This document shows, in pieces, positions 16,693-24,159 of a DNA stretch of 34,358 bases. The first letter of the stretch is position 1, and each line of letters opens with the position of its first letter. This DNA comes from DATACZ01 sp036258795 (GTDB taxonomy: Bacteria; Actinomycetota; CADDZG01; JAHWKV01), in assembly GCA_036258795.1 (NCBI GenBank), contig DATACZ010000005.1, positions 1 to 34,358 of the forward strand, given 5' to 3'. A model generated the notes under the pieces. The model searched no databases. It was given only the letters and a program-made list of their open reading frames with translations, and was not told the origin of the DNA. A program made the position numbers and the translations under genes.

Positions 16693-16745
16693 TGACGCAA
16701 CCTCCTAGGCCGCCAGGGTTCTATCGGCTGTCTCCCCGGCGGCGG

Positions 16746-16751
16746 TAGAAT
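16746..16751 (+). promoter_or_regulatory. Candidate -10 box, leaderless DUF5319 gene
   Basis: TAGAAT lies 8 bases before ATG 16760, and no SD is present. The start of transcription would fall at or just before the start codon. Confidence 0.45.
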
Positions 16752-16759
16752 AGCGAGCG

Positions 16760-17350
16760 ATGTCTTCTGAAGAGCATATCCACGACCCAGGCTTTGAGGA
16801 CGAGGATTTCGGGCCGATAGATGCAGCCGAGAGAGACGCCCTCAGCCAGGATCTGGTCGACGTCAAAACCCTCAAAGCAGTGCTCGCGGTGCGGGGGGTG
16901 CGCGGTGTGGTGGTCTTTTGTCCTGACTGCGACGAGGAGCATTATCTTGGCTGGGACCTCTTGGCCGGTAACCTCCAGCAGATCCTCGACTCAGGCACCA
17001 CCCCGGTCCATGAGCCGGCGTGGGACCCCGACCCCGACGAGTACGTAACCTGGGACTACGCCCGGGGGTTCCTCGACGGGTACGAGTCCTACCCCGAGGA
17101 TCGCTCGTTCGAGCAGACGTGCGCCTGGTGCGGCAACTTTCTTCCCGACGGGACCTTCGAGTGGGCTTACTGCCCGTTCTGCGGAAAGGATTTTGCGCCC
17201 GTCAACCTCATGGTGACCCTTCGGCAGCTGGGCTGGAGCACCGAGCGCATCGAAGAGCTTTTTCATGAGTGTGGGTTCCCACTCCCAGCCCTGGACCCGG
17301 GTAATATCCCTCCGGTGTTGCCGTTTGACCCCAAGCACAGGAACGATTAA
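16760..17350 (+). CDS. DUF5319 family protein with a C-terminal zinc ribbon-like region
   Basis: A 196-residue protein. The N-terminal 110 residues fit DUF5319: LVDVKTLKAVLAVRGVRGVV, CPDCDEEHYLGWDLL, and DEYVTWDYARGFLDGY. After this comes a cysteine-rich region with CAWC and CPFC pairs about 19 residues apart, which looks like a zinc ribbon, and a further tail. The CPDC pair in the N-terminal part could bind another metal. The family is actinobacterial and uncharacterised; the added ribbon is longer than I remember for the family. The gene stands alone, with the FtsH-like gene 51 bp downstream on the same strand. Confidence 0.78.
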   Translation: MSSEEHIHDPGFEDEDFGPIDAAERDALSQDLVDVKTLKAVLAVRGVRGVVVFCPDCDEEHYLGWDLLAGNLQQILDSGTTPVHEPAWDPDPDEYVTWDYARGFLDGYESYPEDRSFEQTCAWCGNFLPDGTFEWAYCPFCGKDFAPVNLMVTLRQLGWSTERIEELFHECGFPLPALDPGNIPPVLPFDPKHRND

Positions 17351-17393
17351 TAGCTTCCGTGCGCTGAAATCTAATCAACTGCTGACTGACACC

Positions 17394-17399
17394 TATACT
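17394..17399 (+). promoter_or_regulatory. Candidate -10 box of the FtsH-like gene
   Basis: TATACT is a close match to the -10 consensus, but it ends only two bases before ATG 17402. Transcription from it would begin inside the annotated gene, which supports the TTG at 17429 as the real start. The -35 region is weak. Confidence 0.4.
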
Positions 17400-17401
17400 G
17401 A

Positions 17402-19183
17402 ATGTTCCAATCTAAGACGGGAAACTCATTGATCGCCAAGAACAGGCTGCGGGTTTGGCTTCCCCGCATAATCCTCATCACAGTTATCTACACGGTCTTC
17501 TCGTGGGGCGTGCAGCTCTTCGGGTCCTGTGGCGACCCCTTCACCGGCGGCCGGGAGTGCACCCAGGTCGACGTGCTGACCAGGCTCTTCGGGGGCCTAA
17601 TGTTCTTCGCCCAGCTCTCCCTGGTCATGATCGTCCAGATCGCGGCCCTCTTCTGGTTCATGTCACGGGGAAGGGCATACACGATCTTCCCCCGTGAGTA
17701 CGACGTCACGTTTGACGACGTCAAGGGGCAGCAGCCGGTGGTCGAGTCGGTCAAAGAAGTTGTAAAGCTCTTCCGGGGCTTCAGGGAGTTCAAGAAGATC
17801 GGAGGGTACCCGCCTCACGGCCTGCTCTTCGAGGGCCCACCGGGGACCGGCAAGACCCTGATGGCCAAGGCAGTGGCCGGAACTGTGGGCGTGCCCTTCA
17901 TCTACACCCCCGCCAGCGGCTTCGCCAACATGTTCCTGGGCGTAGGCAACCTACGGGTGATGCTTCTCTTCAGAAAGGCCAAGAAGTACGCCCGGGTGTA
18001 CGACGGCGCGGTGATCTTCATCGATGAGATCGATGCCATAGGGTCCCGCGGGACCATGCCGGCAACCGGCTCCACTCCTCAGGGAGCGTGGGGACGGACC
18101 ATGAACATGATCATGGGCGGCATGGGTGGCGGCGCCGGCATGGGCATCATCAACGAGCTCTTGGTGCAGATGGACGGCCTCGTGATGCCAAAGGGCATGA
18201 AGCGGCACTTCCGCCGCCTCTTCAGGCTTCCGCCCAAGATTCCCAACTACAACATCCTGATCATCGGCGCCACCAACAGGGCCATAGACCTGGACCGGGC
18301 GTTGCTCCGTCCCGGCCGGTTCGACAGGAAGATCCACGTCGGCCTCCCCGACAAGGACGGCCGCAAGGACGTCATCAAGTACTACCTCGACAAGGTCAAG
18401 CACGAGCCCATGGACCTGGACAAGTTCGCCCAGGCGACCATCCACTACTCCCCGGCGAGGATCAAGAACATCATCAACGAAGGACTGATCGTCGCCCTGC
18501 AGGACGGGCGTGACTCGCTGACGTGGGGTGATGTCTGGTCGGCCAAGATGATCGACGACATAGGTCTCAAGCAGAACGTCAAGTACACCTCCACGGAGAA
18601 GGTCATGACCGCGGTGCATGAAGCAGGTCACGCGGTGGTCTCCAGGGAGCTCCAGGCCAAGGACAAGCAGATTCAGATCATCTCTATCGTGAAGCGCGAG
18701 TCCACGCTGGGTGTGGTCCACACCGTCGACCTTGAGGAGCGCTTCAGCGACACCAAGGAAGGGATGCTGGACGAGATCAAGGTATTCCTCGCGGGTCAGA
18801 CCGCCGAGGAGATCTGGTTCAACACCTCCACCACCGGTCCCTCGAGCGACTTGTACTGGTCGACCATCCTGGCTCTCAACTACGTGGGGCGCTATGGGAT
18901 GGGCAAGCGCTTGCTCTCGTACGAGGTCCTTACCCCGACCTGGGCCGGGGACCGCTACAGCGCCATGCTCGCCGACAAGGAGGTCAAGGAGGAAGTCGAC
19001 GAGCTGCTGAAGCGCTGCAAGGAAGAAACCCGAGAACTTTTGGAGAAGCGGCGGTTCGCCGTGGAGCGCATCCGGGACGAGCTGCTGGAGAGGGAAGAGC
19101 TGGTCGGAGACCAGCTCGAGGTCCTCATGCAGGAAATCTCCGAAACGATTGCTGCCAGCCGCCCGAAGCTTCCGACCAAATAG
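17402..19183 (+). CDS. FtsH-like membrane AAA+ zinc metalloprotease
   Basis: A 593-residue ATP-dependent membrane protease. It has two N-terminal membrane segments (about residues 20-42 and 64-87), an AAA domain with Walker A GPPGTGKT at 145-152, pore-loop NMFLGVG, Walker B IFIDEID, arginine-finger segment RPGRFDR, and a peptidase domain with zinc motif HEAGH at 406-410 plus SSDLYWST, likely holding the third ligand. Between Walker B and GATN a Gly/Met-rich insert (about 216-282) is longer than the equivalent loop in FtsH. It is therefore a divergent paralogue, not the housekeeping FtsH. ATG 17402 sits two bases after a TATACT box, so the in-frame TTG 17429 (GGGA six bases upstream) may be the true start. 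Confidence 0.88.
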   Translation: MFQSKTGNSLIAKNRLRVWLPRIILITVIYTVFSWGVQLFGSCGDPFTGGRECTQVDVLTRLFGGLMFFAQLSLVMIVQIAALFWFMSRGRAYTIFPREYDVTFDDVKGQQPVVESVKEVVKLFRGFREFKKIGGYPPHGLLFEGPPGTGKTLMAKAVAGTVGVPFIYTPASGFANMFLGVGNLRVMLLFRKAKKYARVYDGAVIFIDEIDAIGSRGTMPATGSTPQGAWGRTMNMIMGGMGGGAGMGIINELLVQMDGLVMPKGMKRHFRRLFRLPPKIPNYNILIIGATNRAIDLDRALLRPGRFDRKIHVGLPDKDGRKDVIKYYLDKVKHEPMDLDKFAQATIHYSPARIKNIINEGLIVALQDGRDSLTWGDVWSAKMIDDIGLKQNVKYTSTEKVMTAVHEAGHAVVSRELQAKDKQIQIISIVKRESTLGVVHTVDLEERFSDTKEGMLDEIKVFLAGQTAEEIWFNTSTTGPSSDLYWSTILALNYVGRYGMGKRLLSYEVLTPTWAGDRYSAMLADKEVKEEVDELLKRCKEETRELLEKRRFAVERIRDELLEREELVGDQLEVLMQEISETIAASRPKLPTK

Positions 19184-19208
19184 TTCAGGCCTAAACAAGC
19201 CTAAATAG

Positions 19209-19276
19209 GGGCTCAGCATACTGACGTCCGGGCTCCAAGGCGTTTTGAGTCGCCCGGACGTCAGCACGCTGAGCCC
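19209..19276. terminator. Long hairpin 1 of a tandem pair, likely terminator
   Basis: Arms 19209-19233 and 19252-19276 are complementary over 25 bp with two mismatches and an 18-base loop (TCCAAGGCGTTTTGAGTC). In a minus-strand transcript the two mismatches become G-U pairs, so the hairpin is most stable downstream of the L,D-transpeptidase gene. There is no T-run, so termination would not be of the classic type. Confidence 0.6.
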
Positions 19277-19285
19277 TGAATAGCC

Positions 19286-19345
19286 TTCGGGCTCCAAGGC
19301 GTTTTCGAGTTGCCCGAACATCGGCACGCATGCCGAGCCCTGAAT
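19286..19345. repeat. Hairpin 2 with the same loop, tandem repeat unit
   Basis: TTCGGGC and GCCCGAA close a 19-base loop that repeats the loop of hairpin 1 almost exactly, and TCGGCA-CGCA-TGCCGA forms a further small hairpin. The string GAGCCCTGAAT ends both units, so 19229-19281 and 19288-19345 are two tandem copies of a unit of 53-58 bp with diverged stems and a conserved loop. Confidence 0.6.
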
Positions 19346-19374
19346 CCCAGGCCGCTTTACCCCCGTCCTCGTTT

Positions 19375-20418
19375 CTAGTCGTTCATGAAGTCTGAATCGA
19401 AGGGGAATGGCTGGGCCGTGCTCTCCTCGTCTTCATCTTCCTCTTCCTCTTCCGGCTCGGTGGGGTCGGGCTCACGCCGCTCCTCCGCTTGGCGGACAGG
19501 ATCAGGGGGTGGCGCAGGGGGCGCCGGCTCTTCCCCGGCCACATCGGCGGGCGGGGAAACCTCAGGAGCGGGCTGATCGTCGATGACGGGCTGCGGGTTG
19601 GATCCTCCGGGTCCCCCATACACGTAGACCACCATTCCGGGCGGGGAGGCATTGGCGTAAAACCAGTCTGCAAACGGCATGGGTAGCCTCACGCACCCAT
19701 GGGATGCTGGGTACGTCGGAACGGACCCATTTCCGTGAAAGGCGATCCCGCCGTTGAAGTAAGACGGCTTGTAGAGCTCACCGAGCGGCGAGATCCTCAT
19801 TCCGTTGATCTTGCGAGAGATCTTGAACTGGCCGTTGGGTGTGATGGCTCTGCGGGTCCATCCTTCGCTGGTGAAGTTCTTGTTGGATCCGGTTGAGGTG
19901 GGAAGGACGGCAGTAACGGCTCCGCCCCTCACCACGAATACCACCTGCCGGGCGATGTCGACCTCCAGATGATTGGCTGGCGAGCTGTATCTCGGAGCGG
20001 GGGCGGTGGCAGTGGCCAGCCTTTGCATCACGGGTGGCTCGCCCCGCCCCGTTCGCGGCAACCCCTCGACCTTTTGAAAAGCGATGAGCCCGTGGCGGGT
20101 GGCTGAATCGAACACTCCATCTACTTTGCCAACCATGTACCCGAGGCCTGCCAATCTTTGCTCGAGTTCTTGAACCACGGGTCCCCGGGAGCCGACGCGA
20201 GGCGTGTGGTCGACCGCCGCAGAGGGCTCGGGGGTTGGAGTGGGCGGTTCCTGCCTGGGAGGCTCATCGTCCACTACCTCGATCGGCGCAGCCAGCGGGA
20301 CGACGACCGGGGCTTCGGCTCGGGCGGTGATCAGTGAGGAAGGGAGCTCTCGCTGCGAGCCGTCTGCCGCCTTGATCAACAGCGTCAGAAGCCCAAGTAG
20401 GATGAGGGGTCGTTTCAC
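19375..20418 (-). CDS. L,D-transpeptidase with peptidoglycan-binding domain
   Basis: A 347-residue exported protein. Residues 1-20 form an uncleaved anchor or signal peptide, followed by a Pro-rich linker, a PG_binding_1 domain (about 73-137, with VQELEQRLAGLGY and FDSATRHGLIAFQ) and a YkuD catalytic domain. The active site is His228 and SHGC at 239-242, with catalytic Cys242. Such enzymes form 3-3 cross-links in peptidoglycan or attach proteins to it. The C-terminus after residue 270 is a long Pro/Glu/Asp-rich tail with an acidic run near the end. The start is GTG 20418 with AAGGA seven bases upstream. It is divergent from thyX. Confidence 0.9.
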   Translation of the reverse strand: MKRPLILLGLLTLLIKAADGSQRELPSSLITARAEAPVVVPLAAPIEVVDDEPPRQEPPTPTPEPSAAVDHTPRVGSRGPVVQELEQRLAGLGYMVGKVDGVFDSATRHGLIAFQKVEGLPRTGRGEPPVMQRLATATAPAPRYSSPANHLEVDIARQVVFVVRGGAVTAVLPTSTGSNKNFTSEGWTRRAITPNGQFKISRKINGMRISPLGELYKPSYFNGGIAFHGNGSVPTYPASHGCVRLPMPFADWFYANASPPGMVVYVYGGPGGSNPQPVIDDQPAPEVSPPADVAGEEPAPPAPPPDPVRQAEERREPDPTEPEEEEEDEDEESTAQPFPFDSDFMND

Positions 20419-20440
20419 TCGAAGGTCCTTAGTAGGCTCA

Positions 20441-20453
20441 GATTGTCACAATC
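20441..20453. promoter_or_regulatory. 13-bp palindrome between ldt and thyX
   Basis: GATTGT and ACAATC flank a single central base. It lies in the 68-bp gap between divergent starts and could be a shared operator, or part of the promoter, since TTGTCA lies inside it. Confidence 0.4.
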
Positions 20454-20486
20454 CAGATGTCCACTGTCTATTGAGAAGGGAGTGAC

Positions 20487-21179
20487 TTGCCCGGGGTAGG
20501 GGACCAAATCGAGGTACTGGATCACGGATTCGTCCGGCTGGACGCCGCCGAGGCCACCGATCTGTCGGTGGTGAACGGTGCCCGCGTCTCCTTTCTACAG
20601 ATGAAGCGGGAGATGGACTACAAAGACGAAAGGCTGATCCGATTCCTGATCCGCGAGAAGCATGCCTCCCCTTTTGAGCACAACATGTTTCGCTTCCACA
20701 TCAGATGCCCGATTGCCGTAGCAAGGGAGTGGATGCGTCACCGCTGGAGCAGCTTCAACGAGCACAGCCTGAGGTACTCGGAGGCAATTGACAGCTTCTA
20801 CGTTCCCAAGGCCGAGCAGGTGAGGACTCAGGTGGGGAAGCCGGGAGCGTACACGTTCGAGCCAGTCGAGCCGGAGATCGCGGCGAAAGTCCAGGATCTC
20901 ATGCGCAATCACTACAAGGAATCATGGAACCTGTATAAGGGTATGTTGGAGTTGGGCATAGCCAAAGAGCTAGCCCGCCTGATTCTTCCTGTAGGTCTAT
21001 ACACAGAGTTTTATTGGACGGTCAACGCCCGGGCATTGATGAACTTCGTTTCGTTGCGTAACGCTGAGGCGGCTATGTGGGAGATCGCTCAGTATGGCGC
21101 GGCCGTCGAGGAATTCTTCGCCGAGCTCATGCCCGCCACCCACAGTGCGTTCGTTGAGTTCGGCCGGGTGGCGCCGTGA
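20487..21179 (+). CDS. thyX: FAD-dependent thymidylate synthase
   Basis: ThyX makes dTMP from dUMP using methylene-tetrahydrofolate, NADPH and FAD. The signature RHRX7S is visible at residues 84-94 (RHRWSSFNEHS), and the length of 230 residues is normal. The start is TTG 20487 with GAAGGGAG about six bases upstream; a GTG at 20482 is out of frame. The stop overlaps the start of the PIG-L gene, so thyX heads a three-gene operon with a deacetylase and an L,D-transpeptidase that have no obvious link to nucleotide synthesis. Confidence 0.96.
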   Translation: MPGVGDQIEVLDHGFVRLDAAEATDLSVVNGARVSFLQMKREMDYKDERLIRFLIREKHASPFEHNMFRFHIRCPIAVAREWMRHRWSSFNEHSLRYSEAIDSFYVPKAEQVRTQVGKPGAYTFEPVEPEIAAKVQDLMRNHYKESWNLYKGMLELGIAKELARLILPVGLYTEFYWTVNARALMNFVSLRNAEAAMWEIAQYGAAVEEFFAELMPATHSAFVEFGRVAP

Positions 21180-21925
21180 AGGAGCTGGAGTTCGACAAGG
21201 TATTGGTTTTCTTCGCCCACCCCGACGACGGTGAGTTCATGGCCGGCGGCTCCATGGTTCGGTGGGCCGCCGAAGGCAAAGAGATCGTGCTCTGCGTCGT
21301 CACCAACGGATCGCACGGATCTAATGACCCCTCCGTTACGAGGGAGGCGTTGATCGCGGAGCGAATGAACGAGCAGAGGGAGGCGGCAAAGATCACAGGA
21401 ATCTCCGACATCGTGTTTTTAGGTTACGAGGATTGCTATGTCGAGGACTCCCACGACCTGCGCCGGGACATCATCCGGGAGATCCGCCGATTCAAGCCGG
21501 ACGTGGTTGTTGGGCCGGATCCCACCATGTACTTCTTCGCCAACAGGTACGTGAATCATCCCGATCACCGGAAGGTGGGCGAGGCCATGTGCGCGGCGAT
21601 CAATCCCGGGTCACCCACCGTCCCGCTGTATCGGGAGGAGCTCTTCGACAAGGGGTTCCTGCCCCATGAGGCCAAGCTGTTGCTGCTTGGTTTCACCCCC
21701 AATCCGGATTACTTCGTCGACATCACGGACCACATTGACACCAAGATCAAGGCTGTCGCGATTCATAATTCGCAGACTCCGGGCTTCGGTGAGGATTTGG
21801 GGGCTCGGATCAAAGAGATCGCCAAGGCCATGGCGTCCTCCTCCGATGAAGAATTTGAGTACGCAGAGGCGTTTCGTACTATTTACCTTCAGGATCAACC
21901 GGAAGAAAGCGGTGGGGATCGGTGA
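21176..21925 (+). CDS. PIG-L/LmbE family deacetylase
   Basis: A 249-residue zinc hydrolase that removes acetyl groups from N-acetylglucosamine-type substrates. The motif AHPDDGE with His15, Asp17 and Asp18 near the N-terminus, and NHPDHRKVG with His128, Asp130 and His131, supply zinc ligands and the catalytic aspartate. In Actinobacteria the family includes MshB and Mca of mycothiol metabolism as well as other deacetylases; this protein is too diverged to choose. GTG 21176 overlaps the thyX stop, and its stop overlaps the next gene. Location next to a cell-wall enzyme may hint at a wall or glycan substrate, but that is inference. Confidence 0.88.
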   Translation: MKELEFDKVLVFFAHPDDGEFMAGGSMVRWAAEGKEIVLCVVTNGSHGSNDPSVTREALIAERMNEQREAAKITGISDIVFLGYEDCYVEDSHDLRRDIIREIRRFKPDVVVGPDPTMYFFANRYVNHPDHRKVGEAMCAAINPGSPTVPLYREELFDKGFLPHEAKLLLLGFTPNPDYFVDITDHIDTKIKAVAIHNSQTPGFGEDLGARIKEIAKAMASSSDEEFEYAEAFRTIYLQDQPEESGGDR

Positions 21926-22728
21926 CCAAGTTGAAAGTAGCTCACTCGAAGGGAATGGGTATCGCAATGAAGCGTGTGCTGGTGTGCTGGGCGGCTACCG
22001 TCCTCGCCATCGCAGGCAGTGCCGGGCAGGCCGGCCTCCTGGCGGCAACAAGAACCGGGACCGCGGCGAGGGCGGCCTCCTTTGCCGGACCGGTAGCCCC
22101 GACCCTTGCCAAGGTCAAGCTTGCCAAGGGCGACTCGCTGGTGGCGGACGCCAAGGGAAGCGAGGTACCGATATTCGAGGCACCGGATGCGCCCATGGCA
22201 ATCAAAGCGTTGAAAAACCCAACCTTCGAGGGAGTTCCGCTGGTGTTTGGGGTCAAGGAACAAAAGGGCGAGTGGCTTCACGTCATGATTCCTGAGAGAC
22301 CAAACGGCAGCACGGCCTGGATCCGGACGAGCGATGTAGAGCTGCGAGCGGTTCCGAACCGGATTCTGGTTGAGCTTAGCAAGCACCGTTTGAGCGTTTG
22401 GCGGGGGGACCAGATGCTTATGGAGGCGCCGGTCGGGGTGGGAACCCCGCGGACTCCCACCCCTTTGGGATCCTTCTATGTCGACGTCTCAGTTCCCTTC
22501 CAAAGCTCCGGGGGACCCTACGGGGCCTACATGCTGAGCGTGGCCGGATTCTCCAATGTCCATCTGACCTTTGCCGGCGGAAGAGGGCAGATCGCCATCC
22601 ATGGCACTAACAACCTGGGTTCGGTGGGTAAAGACTCCAGCAACGGTTGCCTGAGGCTGACGAACGACGTGATTCTGCAGGTCAAGGATCTGGCTCCAAC
22701 CGGCACCCCGGTTGACATCGTGGCGTAG
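21922..22728 (+). CDS. L,D-transpeptidase (second)
   Basis: An exported YkuD-domain protein of up to 268 residues. The N-terminus holds a signal peptide; a small SH3-like region (about 70-140) precedes the catalytic domain, in which His227 and Cys243 are the expected active-site residues. The active-site block reads SSNGC, not the usual SHGC. It forms 3-3 cross-links in peptidoglycan or a related modification. GTG 21922 overlaps the deacetylase stop and is used here; ATG 21955 or 21967 are alternatives that give a more compact signal peptide. It closes the thyX operon. Confidence 0.87.
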   Translation: MTKLKVAHSKGMGIAMKRVLVCWAATVLAIAGSAGQAGLLAATRTGTAARAASFAGPVAPTLAKVKLAKGDSLVADAKGSEVPIFEAPDAPMAIKALKNPTFEGVPLVFGVKEQKGEWLHVMIPERPNGSTAWIRTSDVELRAVPNRILVELSKHRLSVWRGDQMLMEAPVGVGTPRTPTPLGSFYVDVSVPFQSSGGPYGAYMLSVAGFSNVHLTFAGGRGQIAIHGTNNLGSVGKDSSNGCLRLTNDVILQVKDLAPTGTPVDIVA

Positions 22729-22755
22729 CTGGAAAGAGTCAGGCGCATTAGCCCC

Positions 22756-22773
22756 AGGCGGCCGCGGCGGCCT
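22756..22773. promoter_or_regulatory. Near-perfect palindrome in the cupredoxin promoter
   Basis: AGGCGGCCG and CGGCGGCCT are complementary with one mismatch. The site lies directly before a TACAAT -10 box. With a weak TTAGCC -35 candidate at 22748-22753 the spacer would be 19 bp, like promoters controlled by MerR-family regulators. Confidence 0.35.
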
Positions 22774-22778
22774 ACAAT
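22773..22778 (+). promoter_or_regulatory. -10 box of the cupredoxin gene
   Basis: TACAAT is a strong -10 match, and transcription would begin near 22785, giving a leader of about 36 bases that contains the SD. Confidence 0.5.
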
Positions 22779-22808
22779 CTCCGCCTAGTGAAGCGTTTGT
22801 ATTTCCTC

Positions 22809-22816
22809 AAAGGAGG
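22809..22816 (+). promoter_or_regulatory. Strong Shine-Dalgarno site of the cupredoxin gene
   Basis: AAAGGAGG lies four bases before ATG 22821. It decides the start against the in-frame GTG at 22788, which has none. Confidence 0.7.
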
Positions 22817-22820
22817 CTGG

Positions 22821-24140
22821 ATGCGCCAGACCGTAATGCTGTTCATCTTGGTGGGCGTCCTGGTAATCGGCGCGGCGCCGGCCCAAGCGGCAACCGTTAC
22901 GGTCGAAACGCAGGACAACAAGTTCGCCCCTGCAGACATCAAGGCCAAAGCTGGCGACACCATCGCCTTCAAGAACACCGGAAGAGTGCCTCACAACGCC
23001 GTGACGGCGGACGGGGCGATCAAGATCCCCCTTATCAATCCCGGCGAGGAGAAGACCGCCACGGTCAACCAGGGCGGAAACCTGGAGCTTATCTGCGAAT
23101 TCCATCGAACCCTCGGAATGACCGGCACCATCACCGTCGAGGGCGGTGCGGGAGCCCCGCCACCACCGGCTCAGGGAGGCGGAGCGCCCCCTTCCCCACC
23201 GCCGCCCCCTGCACCGGCGGCCGGAGCGGGACAGGTTCCTCCTCCGCCATCGCCTTCGCCAAGTCCTTCACCGGAGGAGGAGAAGGGCGGCGGAGGTGAA
23301 GAGCCGGTCGCGGCTCCACCCACCCAGAAATACCTGCCGCCGGTTGGAATTCTCCTTGCGCTCGCGATGCTGGGACTCATAGGACTTCCCTTCCGGCGCT
23401 TCCTCATGCCTGTGCTCGCCTCGACCTTTTCCTTCGGTAGGGGAGGCGCCGCCGCCCCACCGGCGCCTGGGGCCGCTCTAGCCACCGCGACTGCCGAGGC
23501 GCCGGCTCCCGCAAAGGCGGCCGCGCCTGCCGCTGCTCCGGAGGCCCCGGCCAAGGCCGCCCCGGCCGCTGCACCAGCCGAAGCCGCGGCACCCGCCGAA
23601 GCGGCGGCACCACCGGAGCCGAGGATCGATCCCCAGCAGGTCTATCAGGCCGTGCTCAACGATGAGCTGGAAAGCGGAACCGATCGTCGAGTCGCCGAGG
23701 CTCGAGCCAAAGCTGCCGAGATACGGGTCCGGGAGAGTGCTCGGACCGTTCCTCCTTCGGTGGCCATAATCCCCGCCGCGGCGCCGGAAGTGGACGAATC
23801 GGCTGAGGCAGAGGCTCCACCAGCGAAGAAGGAGCCGCCTGCCGCTGAGCCTAAGGCTCCGGCTAAGGAGTCCCCGGCCCAAGAGGCCCCGGCCAAAGAG
23901 ACTCCTGCGGCTGAAGCTCCCGCTAAAGAGGCCGCCCCGGAAAGGGCTGCCGAAGAAGCGCCCGCTCAGGAAGCTTCCGCGGAGGCCCCTGCCGCTGCAG
24001 TTTCAGACGAGGAAGCGGCCAAGATTCGCCAAAAGGTCTATGACGAGGAGGTTGCAAAGGGGTCCGATCCAAGGGTTGCCGAAGGCCGGGCGAAGGCGGC
24101 TGAGTTCCGAGCCAAAAAGGGCACCAAGGGACCCACGTAG
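22821..24140 (+). CDS. Exported cupredoxin with transmembrane segment and Ala/Pro/Glu-rich repeat tail
   Basis: A 439-residue protein. A signal peptide ends near AQA at residue 23. Residues 24-108 form a cupredoxin domain with the type 1 copper ligands His58, Cys92, His95 and Met100 in VPHNA and CEFHRTLGM, so it should carry one copper ion outside the membrane. A Pro/Gly linker leads to a membrane segment (about 171-200). The rest is an Ala/Pro/Glu/Lys-rich region that holds two copies of a module ending in RVAEARAKAAEIR (about 273-302) and RVAEGRAKAAEFR (about 403-430). With this topology the tail lies in the cytoplasm. No quinol or oxygen-reducing subunit is adjacent, so the redox partner is unknown. 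Confidence 0.82.
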   Translation: MRQTVMLFILVGVLVIGAAPAQAATVTVETQDNKFAPADIKAKAGDTIAFKNTGRVPHNAVTADGAIKIPLINPGEEKTATVNQGGNLELICEFHRTLGMTGTITVEGGAGAPPPPAQGGGAPPSPPPPPAPAAGAGQVPPPPSPSPSPSPEEEKGGGGEEPVAAPPTQKYLPPVGILLALAMLGLIGLPFRRFLMPVLASTFSFGRGGAAAPPAPGAALATATAEAPAPAKAAAPAAAPEAPAKAAPAAAPAEAAAPAEAAAPPEPRIDPQQVYQAVLNDELESGTDRRVAEARAKAAEIRVRESARTVPPSVAIIPAAAPEVDESAEAEAPPAKKEPPAAEPKAPAKESPAQEAPAKETPAAEAPAKEAAPERAAEEAPAQEASAEAPAAAVSDEEAAKIRQKVYDEEVAKGSDPRVAEGRAKAAEFRAKKGTKGPT

Positions 24141-24159
24141 CCCCCAAGTGATCGAGGTT

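Noticed and set aside
17951..19327. Minus-strand open frame of 458 codons opposite the FtsH-like gene
   Set aside because: It mirrors the codon pattern of the protease in high-GC DNA; the protease has all expected motifs.
23160..23300. Pro/Gly-rich low-complexity stretch as a possible repeat element
   Set aside because: It is in frame within the cupredoxin gene as a linker between the copper domain and the membrane segment.
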